A stretch of DNA of 64,000 bases from Paenibacillus sp. VTT E-133291 (GCF_002264395.1 NZ_NFVA01000013.1:1-64000); one strand, 5' to 3'. Positions 31,380 through 40,907 are shown, counted from the first letter of the stretch. A program made the numbers and translations. The notes: generated by a model from the sequence alone, not told the origin.

Positions 31380-33239
31380 ATGAAACTTGAAGCCAAACAG
31401 AACACCGCTACGGTAGCAAAGCGTAAAGCAGCCGAGCAGAAGACACTTGATGAACGTTTCGTGTACAAAGACGATGATGTTATCGACAAAGCGTTTGACT
31501 GGAAGCAGTTCACCAGATTATTCAGCTATATGAAGCCTTACGCCAAACAGATGCTTCCACTGGTATCTATCATGATGATTCTGGGAACCATTACGAAGCT
31601 GACCGTTCCTTTCTTGACAAGTTTAGCTATCGACCGTGCTATAGCACCTAAGGTTGGGAATCCAAGCTTAACACTTCTTTATTCGCTTACGGCAGGTGTC
31701 ATTGTCTTATATCTCATTCAATGGATTGCAGGTGTGTACCGGATTAAGTACACGAACATCATTGGACAAAGAGTCATTTATGACTTGCGTTCTGACTTGT
31801 TCAAGCATATTCAGAAGCTCTCTTTTAACTTCTTCGATAAACGCCCGGCAGGCTCGGTATTAGTACGTGTAACGAATGATATCAACTCACTGCAGGATTT
31901 GTTCACGAACGGGGTAGTCAATCTGATGATTGACTGTGTACAGCTTTTGGGGATTACCATTATTCTGTTATTGATCAACTGGAAACTTGGTCTTGCAGTA
32001 ATGGTTACGGTTCCGATCATGTTCTTTATTTCTACTAAGCTGCGTCAGAAGATTCGGATCGCTTGGCAGGATGTGCGGATGAAGAACTCTAGAATTAATT
32101 CTCACTTAAACGAATCGATTCAGGGGATCAGAGTCACACAGGCCTATACACAAGAACGTGAAAACATGAATTATTTCGATTTTATGAATACAGACAGCAA
32201 AAAGTCCTGGAATAAAGCATCTGCGATGAACCAAGCTTTCGGGCCGATGATCGAGATCACTGGTGGTTTTGGAACGATGATCCTCTTTTGGCTAGGAGCG
32301 TATCTCATCCAATCTGGCGAGCTTACTGTCGGTTTGCTGGTAGCGTTCAGTTCTTATGTCAGCAACTTCTGGGACCCGATCAACCGTCTGGGGCAGATGT
32401 ATAACCAGCTCCTGGTAGCGATGGCTTCCTCAGAACGGATCTTTGAATATTTGGATGAGAAGCCTTCGGTTCAAGATAATCCAGGGGCTAAACCACTAGG
32501 GATGATTCGTGGAGATATTACCTTTAATAAAGTTGTTTTTGAATATGAAAAAGGTCGGGCGGCTTTAAAAGGCATCGATCTGGATGTAAAAGCTGGGCAA
32601 TCGATCGCGCTGGTGGGTCATACTGGCTCAGGGAAAAGTACAATTATTAATCTGATTGGCCGGTTCTATGATATTAAGAGCGGAAGAATTACGATTGACG
32701 GTGAAGATATCCGTGAAGTTACACTAGATAGTCTGAGAAGGCAGATCGGAATCGTGCTGCAGGACACCTTCATCTTCTCAGGAACGATTCGCGATAATAT
32801 CCGATTTGGCCGACTGGATGCTACCGATGAAGAAGTGGAAAATGCTGCGAAAGCCGTAGACGCCCATGACTTTATTATGAAGCTTCCTGGCGGGTATGAG
32901 ACAGAGGTAGAAGAGCGTGGTAGTGCCTTGTCCATGGGACAGCGTCAGCTGCTCTCCTTTGCCCGTGCATTATTGGCGAATCCACGGATTCTGATCCTTG
33001 ATGAAGCTACGGCAAGTATTGATACAGAAACGGAGCTGAAGATTCAAGAGGCACTCAAAATCTTACTTCAGGGCCGGACCTCCTTTATCGTCGCTCATAG
33101 ACTATCTACCATTCGCCATGCGGATAAAATAGTCGTTCTGGACCATGGTGAGATTAAAGAAGAAGGAACCCACCGGGAACTGACATCACGTGATGGTGTG
33201 TATAACGGATTAATAGAAGCGCAGTTCCGCTTTCTATAG
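31380..33239 (+). CDS. Heterodimeric ABC exporter subunit, canonical Walker B
   Basis: The second half-transporter (619 residues): charged N-terminal extension of about 50 residues, six membrane helices, then an ATPase domain. Walker A is GHTGSGKST; Walker B ILILDEATASID keeps the catalytic Glu, but the signature reads LSMGQ. With the upstream subunit this makes one full and one degenerate ATP site, as in BmrCD-type exporters. ATG at 31380 is eight bases after GGAGGAG; the open frame's GTG at 31371 overlaps that site. Confidence 0.88.
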   Translation: MKLEAKQNTATVAKRKAAEQKTLDERFVYKDDDVIDKAFDWKQFTRLFSYMKPYAKQMLPLVSIMMILGTITKLTVPFLTSLAIDRAIAPKVGNPSLTLLYSLTAGVIVLYLIQWIAGVYRIKYTNIIGQRVIYDLRSDLFKHIQKLSFNFFDKRPAGSVLVRVTNDINSLQDLFTNGVVNLMIDCVQLLGITIILLLINWKLGLAVMVTVPIMFFISTKLRQKIRIAWQDVRMKNSRINSHLNESIQGIRVTQAYTQERENMNYFDFMNTDSKKSWNKASAMNQAFGPMIEITGGFGTMILFWLGAYLIQSGELTVGLLVAFSSYVSNFWDPINRLGQMYNQLLVAMASSERIFEYLDEKPSVQDNPGAKPLGMIRGDITFNKVVFEYEKGRAALKGIDLDVKAGQSIALVGHTGSGKSTIINLIGRFYDIKSGRITIDGEDIREVTLDSLRRQIGIVLQDTFIFSGTIRDNIRFGRLDATDEEVENAAKAVDAHDFIMKLPGGYETEVEERGSALSMGQRQLLSFARALLANPRILILDEATASIDTETELKIQEALKILLQGRTSFIVAHRLSTIRHADKIVVLDHGEIKEEGTHRELTSRDGVYNGLIEAQFRFL

Positions 33240-33246
33240 CAAAGAA

Positions 33247-33293
33247 CAACAGCCCATTCCCCTTGCGAAAGCAAATGAGGAGTGGGCTGTTTT
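33247..33293. terminator. Terminator after the ABC exporter genes
   Basis: AACAGCCCA with an inner TCC pairs with GGA and TGGGCTGTT, followed by TTT. It lies between converging genes. Confidence 0.8.
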
Positions 33294-33308
33294 ATATCGT
33301 ACATCCAA

Positions 33309-33557
33309 TTATTTCGGGCGTTTAGGTAATCTACCCGTTATACGTAGCTCAAACATTTGGGCACAAATATCCTGATGCCACTGTGTATCCGTTGTTTGTT
33401 CCGCTAACAGTATTTCATTCTGTAGTCGTGCCATCTCGAAGCAGTAAGTAGCATTCACCTGAAGGCATTGCTGTTGTTCCGTTTCTTCGGAGGCTGTAAG
33501 CTGACGTAGACGACTTAGAGTGTATAGCTCGGCAAGACGTTCATGGACTGGAAGCAT
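33309..33557 (-). CDS. Small conserved protein of the DUF7667 type
   Basis: An 82-residue, mostly helical, soluble protein. The opening MLPVHERLAELYTLSRLRQLT and the middle ALNA-like CLQVNATYCFEMARLQNEI resemble a small family I associate with Paenibacillus; function unknown. ATG at 33557 has AGGAGG eight bases before it. A longer frame reaches 33620 but adds residues that lie across that ribosome site. Confidence 0.65.
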   Translation of the reverse strand: MLPVHERLAELYTLSRLRQLTASEETEQQQCLQVNATYCFEMARLQNEILLAEQTTDTQWHQDICAQMFELRITGRLPKRPK

Positions 33558-33742
33558 ACATTTTACCTCCTGGAAATAGTTAAGCCACATATTAGTCTCG
33601 CCAAAAAAATTGTAATTCAATCATCATGAGAATAATGATAGGAAGGTTACAAATGATTAAGGATTTTGAGCAATGGGAGAACCTGTGGGATATTTAAAGG
33701 AAGGTTTGATAAAGGAAGGTACAGAATTAGCATTCTGGATTC

Positions 33743-33779
33743 GGAGCTTTCTATTGCAGTATCTACAATAGAAAGCTCC
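33743..33779 (+). repeat. Perfect 14-bp hairpin of unknown origin
   Basis: GGAGCTTTCTATTG and CAATAGAAAGCTCC pair perfectly around a nine-base loop, followed by TTT on the plus strand. It looks like a terminator, but no plus-strand gene ends before it. Confidence 0.55.
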
Positions 33780-33934
33780 TTTACCGCTCACAAAATAACA
33801 TCTATTGTACTTTGTGCAACTGTTATTCAAAAAATGTGCTATTAAAGGGCATTTTACTATTATTGATTGCAGAAAATACAACAGAACTACATTCCAGCTC
33901 AATATACATAAATTCTGTTGCACAAAATACAACA

Positions 33935-33965
33935 GAAAAAATCCCCCCGAAAGAAAACGGGGGAT
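33935..33965 (-). terminator. Terminator of the HD-GYP gene
   Basis: Read on the minus strand, ATCCCCCG pairs with CGGGGGAT around TTTTCTTT and is followed by TTTTTT. It lies 17 bases after the HD-GYP stop codon. Confidence 0.88.
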
Positions 33966-33981
33966 CATGAATCGAAACGTC

Positions 33982-35022
33982 TTAGTCCATATAAATTTCT
34001 ACAATGGTAACGTTCCGTTCGCGGGAAAGATCCACGAACATTCCGTCAATCTTTACCAGTGGACGGAAAATATCGACCATATTGTTCATAATAATCACGC
34101 CAATATCACCTGTGTCCAGCAACACACGCTTGCCGATGAAATTGGGCATTAAATGCTGGATAAACGCTTGAACCGTTCTAGCATTCAGTTTACCGAAGCT
34201 TAGATTGTTTATTTCACGCAGGACGGAAATAAGCTCTTGCTTCGACTGATAGACTCGTTTAGAAGTCATTGCACTATAGATGTCAGCTACAGCTGCGATT
34301 TGTGCATAAGGATGAATATCGGCTTTGGTTAGACCGCTCGGATAGCCAGAGCCGTCCTCACGTTCATGATGTTGGAGAGCAGCCAAAGCTGTGTAAGAAT
34401 CGTCCATGGAATTCCGTATAATTTCGTAGCCGTACTTTGTATGTAGTTTGATTTCCTCGAACTCATCTGGCGTTAGCTTGCCTGGTTTATTCAAGAGAGA
34501 GGGTGAAATCCGACATTTTCCAATATCAATCAAATATCCTGCACGGCCAATTTCATAGCATTCTTGTTTGGAATAACCAAGCCATATCGCAATATAATAA
34601 GAGAGCATGCCTACCTGAAGGGAGTGATTATAGGTATAGTTATCTTCCCGATCTAGCAAAAGCAGGAGGGACACTACATCTTTATGCTTGTCCAAAGTTT
34701 GAAGCGAAGGCTGAAGAATGTCGTTTACCACGGATTGGTTGAAGCTTCCTTTTAATAACGCTTCCATATAAAGAGACTCGAAGCCGTCAATCATGGTATC
34801 AAAACTAGTGGTCACCGTTTGAATAATTGAAGGTCTGCTGAGGGGTGATACCTCTTCCTCTAACGTCTCGATATCAACATAATCAACTCCGAGCTGCATC
34901 AGCTTGGCAATATCATTTATTTGGAGCAGCGATCCTTTTGGTAATACATGTAAACCCCTAGAACTATACGCGTCCGCGTTAAGGTGATTACCAGGTTTTA
35001 GATCCGAGACGTGTACTCTCAA
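33982..35022 (-). CDS. HD-GYP domain protein with degenerate HD motif
   Basis: A 346-residue signalling protein of the cyclic-di-GMP phosphodiesterase family. The N-terminal 110 residues resemble other Bacillales HD-GYP proteins (VSDLKPGNHLNADAYS). The GYP part is intact (HHEREDGSGYPSGL), but the HD motif reads YLIDIGKCRIS where active enzymes have LLHDIGK: the metal-binding His is Ile. It may therefore be a c-di-GMP-binding regulator rather than an enzyme. The start is TTG at 35022 with AAGGTGG eight bases upstream. Compare the intact paralogue at 38436. Confidence 0.82.
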   Translation of the reverse strand: MRVHVSDLKPGNHLNADAYSSRGLHVLPKGSLLQINDIAKLMQLGVDYVDIETLEEEVSPLSRPSIIQTVTTSFDTMIDGFESLYMEALLKGSFNQSVVNDILQPSLQTLDKHKDVVSLLLLLDREDNYTYNHSLQVGMLSYYIAIWLGYSKQECYEIGRAGYLIDIGKCRISPSLLNKPGKLTPDEFEEIKLHTKYGYEIIRNSMDDSYTALAALQHHEREDGSGYPSGLTKADIHPYAQIAAVADIYSAMTSKRVYQSKQELISVLREINNLSFGKLNARTVQAFIQHLMPNFIGKRVLLDTGDIGVIIMNNMVDIFRPLVKIDGMFVDLSRERNVTIVEIYMD

Positions 35023-35099
35023 TGCCTATGCCACCTTTTATCCGATTTTATCCAGAATATCAACAAAGTTCAGATTTTTCAATCAAAAAGGAGAAAAGA

Positions 35100-35813
35100 T
35101 TATTTGGAGGTTATATCGATAGCTTTTTGATCAGCGTTCACCCAATGTTGGCCCGATTCATTAATGTCTTTTTTCCAAACGGGAACCGTCTGTTTCAATC
35201 GTTCAATGGCAAAGCGGCTGGCTTCGTAACAGGTATCGCGATGGGGTGTGGAGATGGCAATGATAACACTTGCTTCCTTTAAACCTACATGCCCAATGCG
35301 GTGAGATATGGCGCAGTTTGCGCTCCAGCGGTTCTTGACCTCTTTACCAATCTCCTCTAGTTTACTTAAGGCCATAGGAATATAGGCTTCATAATGAAGT
35401 GCGGTTGTACGTTGTTCACCGGTCATTTCACGTGTAGTGCCGATAAATACTAAGGATGCTCCGTGATCGACGTCAAGAACAGCATTTAGAAGCTTCTCTG
35501 CATTTAAAGGCTGGTCCGATATACTGTAGAGACCATTAGTAGAAGTTTCATATATAGTGCCATTCTCCCCCCCGGAAACTGGAGGAATAAGTGCGACTTC
35601 GGAAGACGCTGTGATGATAGAATCATCAGGAGCATATTCTTGGTCAATGGCAATTAAAGAAGCCCCAATTTGGGATGCTGCGTTCGGATAAGAGGCAGAT
35701 AGAAGCTCCTTCAGCTTGCCAGCTGTTAAGGGAATCTCAGTCGCTTGGAAGGACAGAGAAGAAGAGCCGATTGTCTCAGCCAGACCCGCGAATAGTCGGA
35801 TAGTAATATGCAT
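35100..35813 (-). CDS. MoaD-MoaE fusion, molybdopterin synthase
   Basis: Molybdopterin synthase makes molybdopterin from precursor Z. Normally two proteins, here one chain of 237 residues. Residues 1-82 are MoaD (RLFAGLAETIG ... EVALIPPVSGG), and residues from about 95 are MoaE (ASLVFIGTTREMT, HRIGHVGLKEASVIIAIS, VPVWKKDI). The MoaD Gly-Gly must be a free C-terminus to carry the thiocarboxylate, yet it is followed by ENGTIYE. The fused mycobacterial MoaX is cleaved at this point; the same may happen here. GAGGAG is seven bases before the ATG. No other moa gene is in the window. Confidence 0.85.
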   Translation of the reverse strand: MHITIRLFAGLAETIGSSSLSFQATEIPLTAGKLKELLSASYPNAASQIGASLIAIDQEYAPDDSIITASSEVALIPPVSGGENGTIYETSTNGLYSISDQPLNAEKLLNAVLDVDHGASLVFIGTTREMTGEQRTTALHYEAYIPMALSKLEEIGKEVKNRWSANCAISHRIGHVGLKEASVIIAISTPHRDTCYEASRFAIERLKQTVPVWKKDINESGQHWVNADQKAIDITSK

Positions 35814-35949
35814 TTTTATTCTCCTCTGATGTATGATCTGATGTCTTCAATATACCATAATGTGTCTGAAAATGTTATGCTAGGCTCTATAAGATCACGC
35901 ACCGACTGCTTCATTAAAGAGCAGCTCAAGGGTAGGAGGAATGTTGCTT

Positions 35950-37389
35950 ATGGGGCATGTGCCGCAAAGACTGACCATACTTCATACCAATGATATACAT
36001 AGCCATTTTGAAATGGTAAGTCCGATGGCAGCGGAAATATTCGCACAAAGGGCTGCAGCGGGAGAAGAGCCTATACTGCTGCTGGATATTGGTGATCATA
36101 TGGATCGTGCAGCTGTTGAAACAGAAGGCACTATGGGTCAGGCTAACATCGACGTATTAAACTTAACAGGATATGATGCTGTAACCATTGGCAATAATGA
36201 GGGACTTACGTTCTCACAGGAAATGTTGTCATCTATTTTTGCCGGGTTACAGTGTCCGGTAGTTTGTTGTAATTTTGTAGAGTCTTCGACAGGAAAGCCA
36301 CCAAGCTGGATGAAGTGTCATGCGATCTTGGAGAAGGATGGAATTAGAATTGGAGTGACCGGAGCAACAGCGGCATTTACTTCGTTCTATTCCCTTTTGG
36401 GCTGGGATGCTTTAGATCCTGAGACTGCGCTCCGGGAACAATGCCAACTTTTAGCGCCACAGGTGGATATTTTAATCGTTCTATCTCATCTCGGACTTCC
36501 TACGGATAAAATTCTGGCAGAACGGTTAGAGGGCGTACATGCCATTCTTGGTGGACATACGCATCATTTGCTGGAAGAGCCGCTCATGATTAACGGAACA
36601 GCGGTATGCGGAGCGGGGAAATTCGGGCGATATCTTGGGAAGTTGCAATTTGAGCGGAGAGATGAACAAGCTGAATTCTACCTGGTTACAGGTGGTTGTA
36701 TTTCAATTGACCCCTTACTTAAGGAAGGGATTGTAGGTCCTGCCGTCGCAATTCATTTGGAGCATGGTCGTGAATCTCTTCAGACAGTAGTAGCGATTAC
36801 AGATCGTGAGCTTCCTTTGGATTTGCAGGGAGAGTCTCCTTTTGGCAATCTTCTGGCACAAGCAGTACGTAGATTTACAGGAACTAGTTTGTCATTAGTT
36901 AACACGGGTCAACTGCTAGGACCATTGCCGGAAGGCGAGGTTACGACAGGGATGCTACACGCACTTTGTCCTTCTCCCATCAATACTTGCATAATTAAGC
37001 TAAAGGGTAAAGATATTCGCACAGCTTTGGAACAGAGCCTTACAGAGGAATTTTATAATAAGGTCATCTACGGGTACGGTTTCCGCGGGATTCATCTGGG
37101 CAGTTTGGCAGTAGATGGATTAAAAATCTTGTACGACCCACTAAAGATACCGTATGATAAGAGTGTTGCAGTTTTTGTCGAAGGAAACCCACTGGAGGAT
37201 GAAAGAGAGTATAATGTTGGTACGCTGGACATGTTTACTTTCAGGGCTGGCTATGAGACGATCGCGAATGGGAAGGATGCTTTGTTTCTATTACCACATT
37301 TTTTGCGCGATCTCTTGCGGATGGAGTTACAGCGTCCAAACAGCCTCGATGAATGCTTGCTTACTCGCTGGGAGGCTAAGTCTGAATAA
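35950..37389 (+). CDS. yunD: Metallophosphatase/5'-nucleotidase, YunD-like
   Basis: A two-domain phosphoesterase of about 480 residues. The N-terminal metallophosphatase domain shows TILHTNDIHSHFE, DIGDHMDR, IGNNEG and GGHTHH, which supply the two-metal centre. The C-terminal 5'-nucleotidase domain (about 260-470) binds the base. No signal peptide, so it is probably cytoplasmic like YunD. Start uncertain: ATG at 35941 is only one base from TAGGAGG; ATG at 35950 (used here) and TTG at 35944 are better spaced. Confidence 0.82.
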   Translation: MGHVPQRLTILHTNDIHSHFEMVSPMAAEIFAQRAAAGEEPILLLDIGDHMDRAAVETEGTMGQANIDVLNLTGYDAVTIGNNEGLTFSQEMLSSIFAGLQCPVVCCNFVESSTGKPPSWMKCHAILEKDGIRIGVTGATAAFTSFYSLLGWDALDPETALREQCQLLAPQVDILIVLSHLGLPTDKILAERLEGVHAILGGHTHHLLEEPLMINGTAVCGAGKFGRYLGKLQFERRDEQAEFYLVTGGCISIDPLLKEGIVGPAVAIHLEHGRESLQTVVAITDRELPLDLQGESPFGNLLAQAVRRFTGTSLSLVNTGQLLGPLPEGEVTTGMLHALCPSPINTCIIKLKGKDIRTALEQSLTEEFYNKVIYGYGFRGIHLGSLAVDGLKILYDPLKIPYDKSVAVFVEGNPLEDEREYNVGTLDMFTFRAGYETIANGKDALFLLPHFLRDLLRMELQRPNSLDECLLTRWEAKSE

Positions 37390-37462
37390 GGCCAACAGCT
37401 CATAATCTACACTTATAGGCTCGATCTAACAGTGCTAGATTTCCAAAAATAGGAGGACAGTT

Positions 37463-38290
37463 ATGGACACGATTACCGCTATTATTCTAGCAATTGTCGA
37501 AGGGATCACTGAATTTATTCCTGTATCTTCGACCGGGCACATGATCTTGACTACGAAGCTATTGGGTTTCGCTGAGCAAGATTCGATTATGAAGACTTAT
37601 GAAATTGTAATTCAACTAGGGGCGATTTTGGCGATTGCACTTGTTTACCGCAAGCGTGTGCTTAATTTGCTAGGGATAGGACGTAGTAGTTCGGGCAGAG
37701 GAGGCGTTATGCCGGCATCCCGTCTGAATTTAATTCATGTGATTCTTGGGATTGCCCCAGCGCTTGCTGTGGCATTTTTTGCCCGTGATTTTATCAAAAG
37801 TCTCTTTGGTGCTTCCACTGTGCTCTGGGCGCTTGTGGCCGGAGGGATTCTAATGATTGTAGCAGAATGGGTGAACAGACGCAAAATACGGATTACTGCT
37901 CACGAACTGGATGATTTGTCTTACGGACAGGCGCTGGCGATTGGATTGTATCAGATTATTTCGGTCCTCTGGCCTGGCTTCTCCCGCTCCGGGTCTACGA
38001 TTTCTGGAGGGATGTTAAGCGGGGTCAGCTATAAGGCCTCTGCGGATTTTTCCTTCCTCATAGCGATTCCTATCATGTGTGCGGCTTCCGGATATGAACT
38101 GCTGGATTCGTATAAAGATTTCACAAGTGAGTCGATTGGTTATTTTGTAATTGGATTTTTGATTTCTTTTGTAGTGGCGTATATAGTAGTCATTTTGTTT
38201 ATGAAATTGATTCAGAAAATTAGATTAACGCATTTCGCGATCTATCGATTCATACTTGCTGCTGTATTCTGGTTGTTTATTATGCGTTAA
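37463..38290 (+). CDS. uppP: Undecaprenyl-diphosphatase UppP (BacA)
   Basis: A 275-residue membrane enzyme that recycles undecaprenyl pyrophosphate for cell-wall synthesis and gives bacitracin tolerance. The two catalytic motifs are visible: EGITEFIPVSSTGHM near the N-terminus and WPGFSRSGSTISGG around residues 173-186. About eight membrane helices. TAGGAGGAC precedes the ATG. Confidence 0.95.
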   Translation: MDTITAIILAIVEGITEFIPVSSTGHMILTTKLLGFAEQDSIMKTYEIVIQLGAILAIALVYRKRVLNLLGIGRSSSGRGGVMPASRLNLIHVILGIAPALAVAFFARDFIKSLFGASTVLWALVAGGILMIVAEWVNRRKIRITAHELDDLSYGQALAIGLYQIISVLWPGFSRSGSTISGGMLSGVSYKASADFSFLIAIPIMCAASGYELLDSYKDFTSESIGYFVIGFLISFVVAYIVVILFMKLIQKIRLTHFAIYRFILAAVFWLFIMR

Positions 38291-38435
38291 TGTCCATTGG
38301 CATATACCTAGACACATCTGATTTTCTTAAAGGTACACCTGTCTGAATGTCCATCAAAACGGTATAGACAAAGCGTGTTGCCCAAGGATTTCAATACAGA
38401 ATAGTATTTTACCGTTAAAGGCAGGAGTGAGTTTA

Positions 38436-39539
38436 GTGCGTTTAGTATCCGTGAATCAGCTTCAAGCAGGCATGAAATTAGGTAAAAAAATATATAATGA
38501 TGAAGGTCTAACTCTACTCGCGGATGGGGTGGAGCTTACGGATGCATTGATCAAGCGTCTTGCAAGGATTGACATCGGCTATATCTACATAGAGGATTCT
38601 GTCACAGACGATATTGTGATTACTAGTATTCTACAGGATGAGACGCGCAATCAGGCCCTAAAGGTGATTCGTAATCAATTTCAGCATATGTCTGGGGCTT
38701 CAGGAATTACCAAGGGTCTGTATCATCTGGACAAAAAATTTTCTAAGATCATGGATAATATTTTAGATGATATGTCTTTGCAAGAAGATCCGATGATCAT
38801 GCTGATGGATATGCACACTGCTGATAACTATTTATATGTCCATTCCCTGAATGTCTGCTTGTACACTTTAGTGCTTGGTATAGCTCACGGGTATAGCAAA
38901 GAGGAACTTCGAGTGATTGGGCTTGGCGCGCTGCTGCATGATATTGGGAAGACACAAATTCCGATAAAAATCGTACAGAAACCCGACAGGCTCAGTGATG
39001 AAGAATTCCGCCACATGCAGGCTCATACCGAAATCGGGTTTCAGATTCTAAAGGAGGAACCGAATATCCCGCTGCTCGCAGCACATTGTGCCTTGCAGCA
39101 TCATGAACGCATCGACGGTTCCGGATATCCTCGGGGATTAACAGGACCCCAAATCCATGAATATGCCAAGTGGCTGGGTATAGCGGACTCCTACGATGCC
39201 ATGACCTCCAATAGAGTCTACAAAAAGGCTATGCTGCCACATCAAGCCGTTGAGGCCCTCTATGTTGGTTCCGGTACTTTGTATGAGCAGAAGCATTTAG
39301 AGTTGTTTAGAGATCGTGTAGCTATCTATCCGCTGGGACTTACGGTGAAGCTTAGTACGGGTGAGAGCGGGGTTGTGGTCAAAATAGATCCAAGTACGCC
39401 TCACAGGCCCACCATACGTGTGCTTACGGGTGCTGAAGGAGAGAAAGTCGTACCATTTGAACGAGATCTTAGTAAAGCCCTCTCCGTTGTTATTATTGAC
39501 GTCGCAGAACAAGGCGGTTCTTTGGAAACGCAAAATTGA
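38436..39539 (+). CDS. HD-GYP domain protein, intact catalytic motifs
   Basis: A 367-residue predicted cyclic-di-GMP phosphodiesterase. The N-terminal 110 residues (VSVNQLQAGMKLGKKIYN) match its neighbour at 33982. The catalytic part has HSLNV, LLHDIGKTQIP, HHERIDGSGYPRGL and ADSYDAMTS, so all HD-GYP metal ligands appear present. GTG at 38436 is eight bases after GGAG; the earlier GTG at 38427 overlaps that site. A terminator follows. Confidence 0.88.
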   Translation: MRLVSVNQLQAGMKLGKKIYNDEGLTLLADGVELTDALIKRLARIDIGYIYIEDSVTDDIVITSILQDETRNQALKVIRNQFQHMSGASGITKGLYHLDKKFSKIMDNILDDMSLQEDPMIMLMDMHTADNYLYVHSLNVCLYTLVLGIAHGYSKEELRVIGLGALLHDIGKTQIPIKIVQKPDRLSDEEFRHMQAHTEIGFQILKEEPNIPLLAAHCALQHHERIDGSGYPRGLTGPQIHEYAKWLGIADSYDAMTSNRVYKKAMLPHQAVEALYVGSGTLYEQKHLELFRDRVAIYPLGLTVKLSTGESGVVVKIDPSTPHRPTIRVLTGAEGEKVVPFERDLSKALSVVIIDVAEQGGSLETQN

Positions 39540-39566
39540 TTATTTATAGCAGCGTGGAGAGAAGAT

Positions 39567-39603
39567 TAGGCTTGTCCGAAGAGATGTCGGAAGCCTATTT
39601 TTC
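39567..39603 (+). terminator. Terminator after the second HD-GYP gene
   Basis: TAGGCTT pairs with AAGCCTA, CCGA with TCGG, followed by TTTTT; an outer GCAGCG/CGCTGC pair encloses it. Confidence 0.85.
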
Positions 39604-39770
39604 GTCTCGCTGCTTTTATTTTTTTGAAATGTAAGGTAAGTAAAGACGGCCAGAAAGACATCCAAAGTGCAGTTTTTTTGACTAACGTGGTATGATATAG
39701 GGTAAGTCATCGTTCTTTCTTCATGATTTTGGGTTAATAATAGGAATAAGATTTAAAGGAGCTAGTACAA

Positions 39771-40907
39771 ATGAATGTTTTAAGACCATTAATATCTTCA
39801 CCGAGGGAGCTGTCGCCAAGTTACGATCCATGGGATCCAATCACTTCTCTACGTAAGCATGGCCGCCATGTGCTAACGAGTGTGGAATTCACTGTAACCA
39901 ATTTATGCAATATGCGATGCGAGCACTGTGCTGTAGGTGATAGTCTAACCTCTAGAGAAGGGGATATGCTACCCCTTAAGAATATGCTAGACCGTTTAGA
40001 GGAAGTTGAACATCTGGAGACCATTAGTATTACAGGCGGAGAGCCTATGTTCCGCGCCGGAACAGTAGATAATATCATTGTGCCATTGTTGAAGTACGCC
40101 AAGGAGCGGGGAATCAGATCACAAATTAATTCTAATCTGACAATGCCATATTCCCGATATGAGAAGCTGCTTCCTTATCTGGACGTTATGCATATTTCAT
40201 TTAATTATGTGAACGGTGATGATTTTCATGAAGTCGGTTTTGCGAACAGTGGTCATGCGGTTGCCAAGGAAGCCGCTTACCGGTTATATAATACAATGAT
40301 TGAGAACTCTCGTCAGTTAAGTGAGGATGGTATGTTAATTTCTGCGGAAACTATGATTAATTACCGTACCCACACTAAGCTGCCTGAAATTCATAAGCTG
40401 ATTCTTGACATGGGAGCAAAACGACATGAGGTTCATCCGATGTACAATTCAAGCTTTGCTTCCGCACTGCCAGTGTTGTCCTTAAATGAAATGCGGACTG
40501 CGATCCATTCGTTACTGGACCAGCGTGATCCAGAGGTATGGATGCTGTTCGGCACGCTTCCGTTTTTTGCATGTAGCTTCCTGGAAGAAGATCAGAAGTT
40601 GCTAAGTAGAATGCGTGCAGAGAAGAATGTTACGCTTCGTAATGATCCGGATGGTCGGAATCGTGTGAACGTAAATATGTTTACTGGAGATGTTTTTGTT
40701 ACAGATTTCGCGGATATCGCAGCCTTTGGCAACATAGATAACCAAAAATTGGATGATATATTTATCGATTGGCAGACGAAGCATCCGCTGAACCAGAAGG
40801 TAAACTGTTACTGCGATGCAGCTGGTTGTTGCGGACCTAACCTGTTAGTAGCGGATATGTATTATCCGGAAGTGGACTTCAAAACTAGAAAAGCGATCAA
40901 TCTGTAG
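39771..40907 (+). CDS. yfkAB: Radical SAM protein, YfkAB-type
   Basis: A 378-residue radical SAM enzyme. The [4Fe-4S] motif is CNMRCEHC (CxxxCxxC) near residue 45, and TGGEP binds SAM. The C-terminal cysteine cluster CYCDAAGCCGPN suggests a further cluster. It resembles Bacillus YfkAB; the substrate is not known to me. AAGGAG lies about ten bases before the ATG. Nineteen bases separate it from the following CBS/CorC gene. Confidence 0.82.
   Translation: MNVLRPLISSPRELSPSYDPWDPITSLRKHGRHVLTSVEFTVTNLCNMRCEHCAVGDSLTSREGDMLPLKNMLDRLEEVEHLETISITGGEPMFRAGTVDNIIVPLLKYAKERGIRSQINSNLTMPYSRYEKLLPYLDVMHISFNYVNGDDFHEVGFANSGHAVAKEAAYRLYNTMIENSRQLSEDGMLISAETMINYRTHTKLPEIHKLILDMGAKRHEVHPMYNSSFASALPVLSLNEMRTAIHSLLDQRDPEVWMLFGTLPFFACSFLEEDQKLLSRMRAEKNVTLRNDPDGRNRVNVNMFTGDVFVTDFADIAAFGNIDNQKLDDIFIDWQTKHPLNQKVNCYCDAAGCCGPNLLVADMYYPEVDFKTRKAINL

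Larger units (their letters stand above)
33558..33981. other. Intergenic stretch with several inverted repeats
   Basis: No gene seen. It holds the 14-bp hairpin at 33743-33779, the minus-strand terminator at 33935-33965, and two spaced pairs of CTGTTG/CAACAG (for example at about 33915-33934) in AT-rich sequence. The promoter of the small gene at 33309-33557 should lie here, but no clear box stands out. Confidence 0.4.
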
